NCBI RefSeq assembly: GCF_029227915.1
Contig: NC_079888.1
Coordinates: 3,295,001-3,359,000, forward strand
Length of the DNA: 64,000 nt
Direction of reading: 5' to 3'
Source: Hydractinia symbiolongicarpus
Lineage: Eukaryota > Cnidaria > Hydrozoa > Anthoathecata > Hydractiniidae
In this document: one piece after another, positions 59,860 to 64,000 of the stretch
How positions within the stretch are numbered: the stretch's first letter is position 1
Layout: each line of letters opens with the position of its first letter
The notes under the pieces: model-generated
Seen by the model: only the letters and a program-made list of their open reading frames with translations
The model's database searches: none
What the model was told of the DNA's origin: nothing
Translations under genes and position numbers: made by a program

Positions 59860-59932
59860 GGGGAAATAGCTCATATGGTAGAGCGCTCGCTTCGCATGCG
59901 AAAGGTACCGGGATCGATGCCCGGATTCTCCA
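59860..59932 (+). tRNA. tRNA-Ala(CGC)-like copy 100
   Basis: Same tRNA as copy 91. Confidence 0.75.
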
Positions 59933-60370
59933 ACATTCTATATTATTGCGTATAGTGGTCGATCATGTGCATATCCTCAATCAATGTGTCTGCATTAGTA
60001 TAATAAAATAATTAGAAATATATTTAAGTCCTTCAACCAATGTATATTGCATACCCCGCAAACAATTTAGCCAATCCATTGTGCAAATTTCGGTAAAGGC
60101 AACATACGGTAAAGGCGAAGTTGTAGATGAAGACGGTGTTCTTTCTTAGGTGATTCGATGATCCGCTGCTGAAAGATCCGACGATTGCTTACAATAATTT
60201 CACTTAAATTAAATATGTGATTCTCGACTTTCATGTCCAATCTTAAAAATAGGACCGCGTGTTTCTTGTCACATAATAGGCAGTCTGTTCACGTAAATTG
60301 AATATACGGTAGTTCGTCCGGTGAAGATTCTCATTCAATTTTCTTTTGCTGTCAAAAGTTATATGTCATA

Positions 60371-60443
60371 GGGGAATTAGCTCATATGGTAGAGCGCTCG
60401 CTTCGCATGCGAGAAGTACCGCGATCGATGCCCGGATTCTCCA
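60371..60443 (+). tRNA. tRNA-Ala(CGC)-like copy 101, one mismatch
   Basis: Only 52x62 in the T stem (CCGCG). Otherwise perfect, with A44. Confidence 0.8.
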
Positions 60444-60886
60444 ACATTCTGTATTATTGCGTATAGTGGTCGATCATGTGCATATCGTCAATCAAAGTGT
60501 CTGCATTAGTATAATAAAACAATTAGAATTTTATATTTTTAGTCCTTTAACCAATGTATGTTGCATTCCGCGCAGACAATTTACCCAATCCATTTTGCAA
60601 AGATCGATAGAGGAACTATATGTTGAAGGCGAAGTTGCAGATAAAGATGATGTTCTTTCTTAAGTGATTCGATAATCCGCTGCTGAATAATCCGACGATT
60701 GCTTACAATAATTTCACTTACATTAATGATGGGATTCTCGACTTTCATGTCCAATCGCAAAAATAGGACCGCGTGTTTCTTGTCACATAATAGGCACTCT
60801 GGTCACGTAAATTTGAATATACGGTAGTTCGTCCAGTGAAGATTTTTATTCAACTTCTTTATTGCTGTCACAAGTCATATGTCATA

Positions 60887-60959
60887 GGGGAAATAGCTCA
60901 TATGGTAGAGCGCTCGCTTCGCATGCGAAAGGTACCGGGTTCGATGCCCAGATTCTCCA
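60887..60959 (+). tRNA. tRNA-Ala(CGC)-like copy 102
   Basis: Same tRNA as copy 93; a 70-bp spacer insertion again follows. Confidence 0.7.
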
Positions 60960-61469
60960 ACATTCTGTATTATTGCGTATAGGGGTCGATCATGTGCATA
61001 TCGTCAATCAAAGTGTCTGCATTGGTATAATAAAATAATTAGAAATATAATTATGTCCTTCAACCAATGTCCTTCAATCAAAGTGTCTCCATTAGTATAA
61101 CAAAATAATTAGAAATATATTTAAGTTCTGCAACCAATGTATATTGCATACCCCGCAAACAATTTAGCCAATCCATTGTGCAAACTTCGGTAAAGGCACT
61201 ATACGTTAAAGGCGAAGTTGTAGATGAAGACGGTGTACTTTCTTAACTGATTAGATGATCCGCTGCTGGATAATCCGACGATTGCTTACAATCATTTCAC
61301 TTAAATTATTGATGTCATTTTCGACTTTCATGTCCAATCGCAAAAATAGGACCGCGTGCTTCTTGTCACATAATAGGCACTCTGTTTACGTAAATTTGAA
61401 TATACGGTAGTTCGTCCAGTGAAGATTTTCATTCAACATCTTTATTTCTGTCACAAGTCATATGTCACA

Positions 61470-61542
61470 GGGGAAATAGCTCATATGGTAGAGCGCTCGC
61501 TTCGCATGCGAAAAGTACCGGGATCGACGCTCGGATTCTCCA
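61470..61542 (+). tRNA. tRNA-Ala(CGC)-like copy 103
   Basis: 2,640-bp partner of copy 98. Confidence 0.72.
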
Positions 61543-61983
61543 ACATTCTGTATTATTGCGTATAGTGGTCGATCATGTGCATATCGTCAATCAATGTGTC
61601 TGCATTAGTATAATAAAATAGTTAGAATTATACTTATTTAGTCCTTCAACCAATATATGTTGCATTCGGCGCAGACAATTTACCCAATCCATTTTGCAAA
61701 CATCGGTAGAGGCACTATATGTTAAAGGCAAATTTGTAGATAAAGACGGTGTTCTTTCTTAAGTGATTCGATGTTCCGCTGCTGAAAGATCCGACGATTG
61801 CTTACAATAATTTCACTTAAATTAAATATGTGATTCTCGATTTTATGTCCAATCTTAAAAATAGGACCGCGTATTTCTTGTCACATAATAGGCAGTCTGT
61901 TCACGTAAATTTGAATATACGGTAGTTCGTCCGGTGAAGATTCTCATTCAATTACCTTTTGCTGTCAAAAGTCATATGTCATA

Positions 61984-62056
61984 GGGGAAATAGCTCATAT
62001 GGTAGAGCGCTCGCTTCGCATGCGAGAAGTACCGGGATCGATGCCCTGATTCTCCA
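61984..62056 (+). tRNA. tRNA-Ala(CGC)-like copy 104
   Basis: Partner of copy 99. Confidence 0.72.
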
Positions 62057-62499
62057 ACATTCTGTATTATTGCGTATAATGGTCGATCATGTGCATATCG
62101 TCAATCAAAGTGTCTGCATTAGTATAATAACATAGTTAGAACTATACTTTTTTAGTCCTTCAACCAATGTATGTTGCATACCGCGCAGACAATTTACCCA
62201 ATCCATTTTGCAAAGATCGATAGAGGAACTATATGTTGAAGGCGAAGTTGCAGATAAAGATGATGTTCTTTCTTAAGTGATTCGATAATCCGCTGCTGAA
62301 TAATCCGACGATTGGTTACAATAATTTCACTTACATTAATGATGGGATTCTCGACTTTCATGTCCAATCGCAAAAATAGGACCGCGTATTTCTTGTCACA
62401 TAATAGGCACTCTGTCCACGTAAATTTGAATATACAGTAGTTCTTCCAGTGAAGATTTTCATTCAACCTCTTTATTTCTGTCTCAAGTCAAATGTCACA

Positions 62500-62572
62500 G
62501 GGGAAATAGCTCATATGGTAGAGCGCTCGCTTCGCATGCGAAAGGTACCGGGATCGATGCCCGGATTCTCCA
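62500..62572 (+). tRNA. tRNA-Ala(CGC)-like copy 105
   Basis: Partner of copy 100. Confidence 0.75.
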
Positions 62573-63010
62573 ACATTCTATATTATTGCGTATAGTGGTC
62601 GATCATGTGCATATCCTCAATCAATGTGTCTGCATTAGTATAATAAAATAATTAGAAATATATTTAAGTCCTTCAACCAATGTATATTGCATACCCCGCA
62701 AACAATTTAGCCAATCCATTGTGCAAATTTCGGTAAAGGCAACATACGGTAAAGGCGAAGTTGTAGATGAAGACGGTGTTCTTTCTTAGGTGATTCGATG
62801 ATCCGCTGCTGAAAGATCCAACGATTGCTTACAATAATTTCACTTAAATTAAATATGTGATTCTCGACTTTCATGTCCAATCTTAAAAATAGGACCGCGT
62901 GTTTCTTGTCACATAATAGGCAGTCTGTTCACGTAAATTGAATATACGGTAGTTCGTCCGGTGAAGATTCTCATTCAATTTTCTTTTGCTGTCACAAGTC
63001 ATATGTCATA

Positions 63011-63083
63011 GGGGAATTAGCTCATATGGTAGAGCGCTCGCTTCGCATGCGAAAGGTACCGGGTTCGATGCCCAGATTCTCCA
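63011..63083 (+). tRNA. tRNA-Ala(CGC)-like copy 106, apparent hybrid
   Basis: The 5' part (GGGGAAT acceptor) matches copy 101, while the 3' part (GCGAA, T loop TTCGATG, CCCAG) and the following spacer match copy 102. The exchange point therefore lies within the tRNA, and one unit was lost relative to the first block. Confidence 0.72.
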
Positions 63084-63592
63084 ACATTCTGTATTATTGC
63101 GTATAGGGGTCGATCATGTGCATATCGTCAATCAAAGTGTCTGCATTGGTATAATAAAATAATTAGAAATATAATTATGTCCTTCAACCAATGTTCTTCA
63201 ATCAAAGTGTCTCCATTAGTATAACAAAATAATTAGAAATATATTTAAGTTCTGCAACCAATGTATATTGCATACCCCGCAAACAATTTAGCCAATCCAT
63301 TGTGCAAACTTCGGTAAAGGCACTATACGTTAAAGGCGAAGTTGTAGATGAAGACGGTGTTCTTTCTTAACTGATTAGATGATCCGCTGCTGAATGATCC
63401 GAAGATTGCTTACAATAATTTCACTTAAATTAATGATGTGATTCTCGACTTTCCTGTCCAATTGTAAAAATAGGACCGCGCGTTTCTTGTCACATAATAG
63501 GCAGTCTGCTCACGTAAATTTGAATATACGGTAGTTCGTCCGGTAAAGATTCTCATTCAATTTCCTTTTGCTGTCAAAAGTCATATGTCATA

Positions 63593-63664
63593 GCGGAATT
63601 AGCTCTTATGGTAGACGGCTCGCTTCGCATGCGAGAAGTACCGGATCGATGCCTGGATTCTCCA
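63593..63664 (+). tRNA. tRNA-Ala(CGC)-like copy 107, 72 nt
   Basis: 2x71 (GCGGAAT), D arm GCTC/GACG broken, T arm CCGG/CCTGG one base short. Last copy before the window ends inside its spacer. Confidence 0.65.
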
Positions 63665-64000
63665 ACATTCTGTATTATTGCGTATAGTGGTCGATCATGT
63701 GCATATCGTCAATCAAAGTGACTGCATTAGTATAATAAAATAGTTAGAATTATACTTTTTTAGTCCTTCAACCAATATATGTTGCATTCCGCGCAGACAA
63801 TTTTGCTAATCCATTGTTCAAACGTCGGTAAAGGCACTATACGTTAAAGACGAAGTTGTAGATGAAGACGGTGTTCTTTCTTAACTGATTAGATGATCAG
63901 CTGCTGAATGATCTGACGATTGCTTACAATAAATTTCACTTAAATTAATGATGTGATTCTAGGCTTTCATGTCCAATCGTAAAAGTAGGACGGCGTGTTT

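Larger units (their letters stand above)
55130..62993 (+). repeat. Overlapping long duplications, offsets 4,693 and 2,640 bp
   Basis: 55130-56573 matches 59823-61266 (offset 4,693). Immediately at that right edge, 58619-60353 begins again as 61259-62993 (offset 2,640). In addition about 48400-49700 matches 56874-58200 (offset 8,474). The junctions fall within spacer blocks, as expected for exchange between misaligned units. Confidence 0.8.
9085..64000 (+). repeat. Tandem array of a unit of about 512 bp, each carrying a tRNA-Ala-like gene; runs off the right edge
   Basis: Start-to-start distance between tRNA copies is mostly 511-516 bp (range about 350-585 through indels). The 73-bp tRNA is followed in every unit by CATTCTGTATTATTGCGTAT, the ATCGTCAATCAAAGTGTCTG block, AGTCCTTCAACCAATGTATG, GATGATCCGCTGCTGAATGA, GACTTTCATGTCCAATC or its variant, a CACATAATAGGCAGTCTG block and AATATACGGTAGTTCGTC, then GTCATATGTCATA directly before the next tRNA. 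The left edge at about 9085 begins just 3' of where a tRNA would be, next to unrelated sequence. Spacers hold no recognised gene. Short frames of 60-115 codons recur on both strands only because the unit recurs; the + strand ones run through the tRNA. The A box TAGCTCATATG fits the consensus exactly, and the B-box region GGATCGATGCC has the form usual in animal tRNA-Ala. The first T4 or longer run lies 90 bp or more past the tRNA. Confidence 0.95.

Noticed and set aside
9981-60663. Many + strand frames of 60-116 codons through the array (HRGISSYGRALASHAR-type)
   Set aside because: They run straight through the tRNA body and recur only because the unit recurs; the shared residues are translated tRNA.
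9085-64000. CRISPR-like array
   Set aside because: The unit is about 512 bp with a tRNA and related spacers, not short direct repeats with unique spacers; the context is eukaryotic.
9085-64000. Box C/D or H/ACA snoRNA in the spacer (GATGATCC..CTGCTGA)
   Set aside because: The GATGAT and CTGA words are too close together and lack a terminal stem; no ACA-box hairpin arrangement seen.

Overview
The window reads as nuclear DNA of an A+T-rich eukaryote, most likely an invertebrate animal. I cannot name the species. The reasons are a Helitron-type Rep-helicase gene with no bacterial operon context, a small gene that only makes sense with GT-AG introns, AATAAA signals, minisatellites, and an enormous tandem array whose repeat unit carries a eukaryotic-type tRNA-Ala gene with internal A and B boxes.

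Layout. Bases 2-4198 hold the 3' part of a Helitron-like transposase reading frame (Rep domain, then PIF1-type helicase) that is open to the left edge, so its start lies outside the window. Bases 4260-6600 are two interleaved families of short repeats with larger imperfect duplications, plausibly the non-coding tail of the same element or insertions into it. Bases 7110-7979 contain a likely three-exon gene for a 102-residue protein (coiled coil, then an Arg-Gly-rich tail) that is not visible as one open frame. A single tRNA-like gene with perfect A and B boxes but a damaged anticodon arm lies at 8404-8472, followed by a pyrimidine-rich low-complexity tract (8625-8855).

From about 9085 to the right edge (55 kb, continuing beyond the window) the DNA is one tandem array of a unit of about 511-516 bp. 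I located 107 tRNA-like copies, all on the + strand. Most carry the Ala anticodon CGC and about 13 carry TGC. The G3:U70 pair, the main alanyl-tRNA synthetase identity element, is kept in most copies. Only about eight copies have every stem pairable (31282, 32811, 36907, 38473, 40536, 43086, 48818, 57292); the others have one or more mismatches, 1-nt deletions or larger damage. A few have non-Ala anticodons (TGA, CGT, CAC, GGT). The spacer of about 440 bp has no recognisable gene, and no T4 run directly follows the tRNA copies. Multi-unit blocks are themselves duplicated (4,946, 1,534, 1,549, 1,891, 2,640, 4,693 and 8,474 bp offsets), which shows active unequal exchange or conversion.

How the parts relate: I see no pathway linking the genes. 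The main story is a tRNA-Ala gene that became the seed of a satellite-like array, with a few copies still able to fold as tRNAs. In the tRNA entries the standard tRNA numbering is used (acceptor 1-7/66-72, D stem 10-13/22-25, anticodon stem 27-31/39-43, anticodon 34-36, T stem 49-53/61-65, discriminator 73). The reference copy is the perfect one at 38473-38545, and only departures from it are listed. 'x' marks a mismatch.
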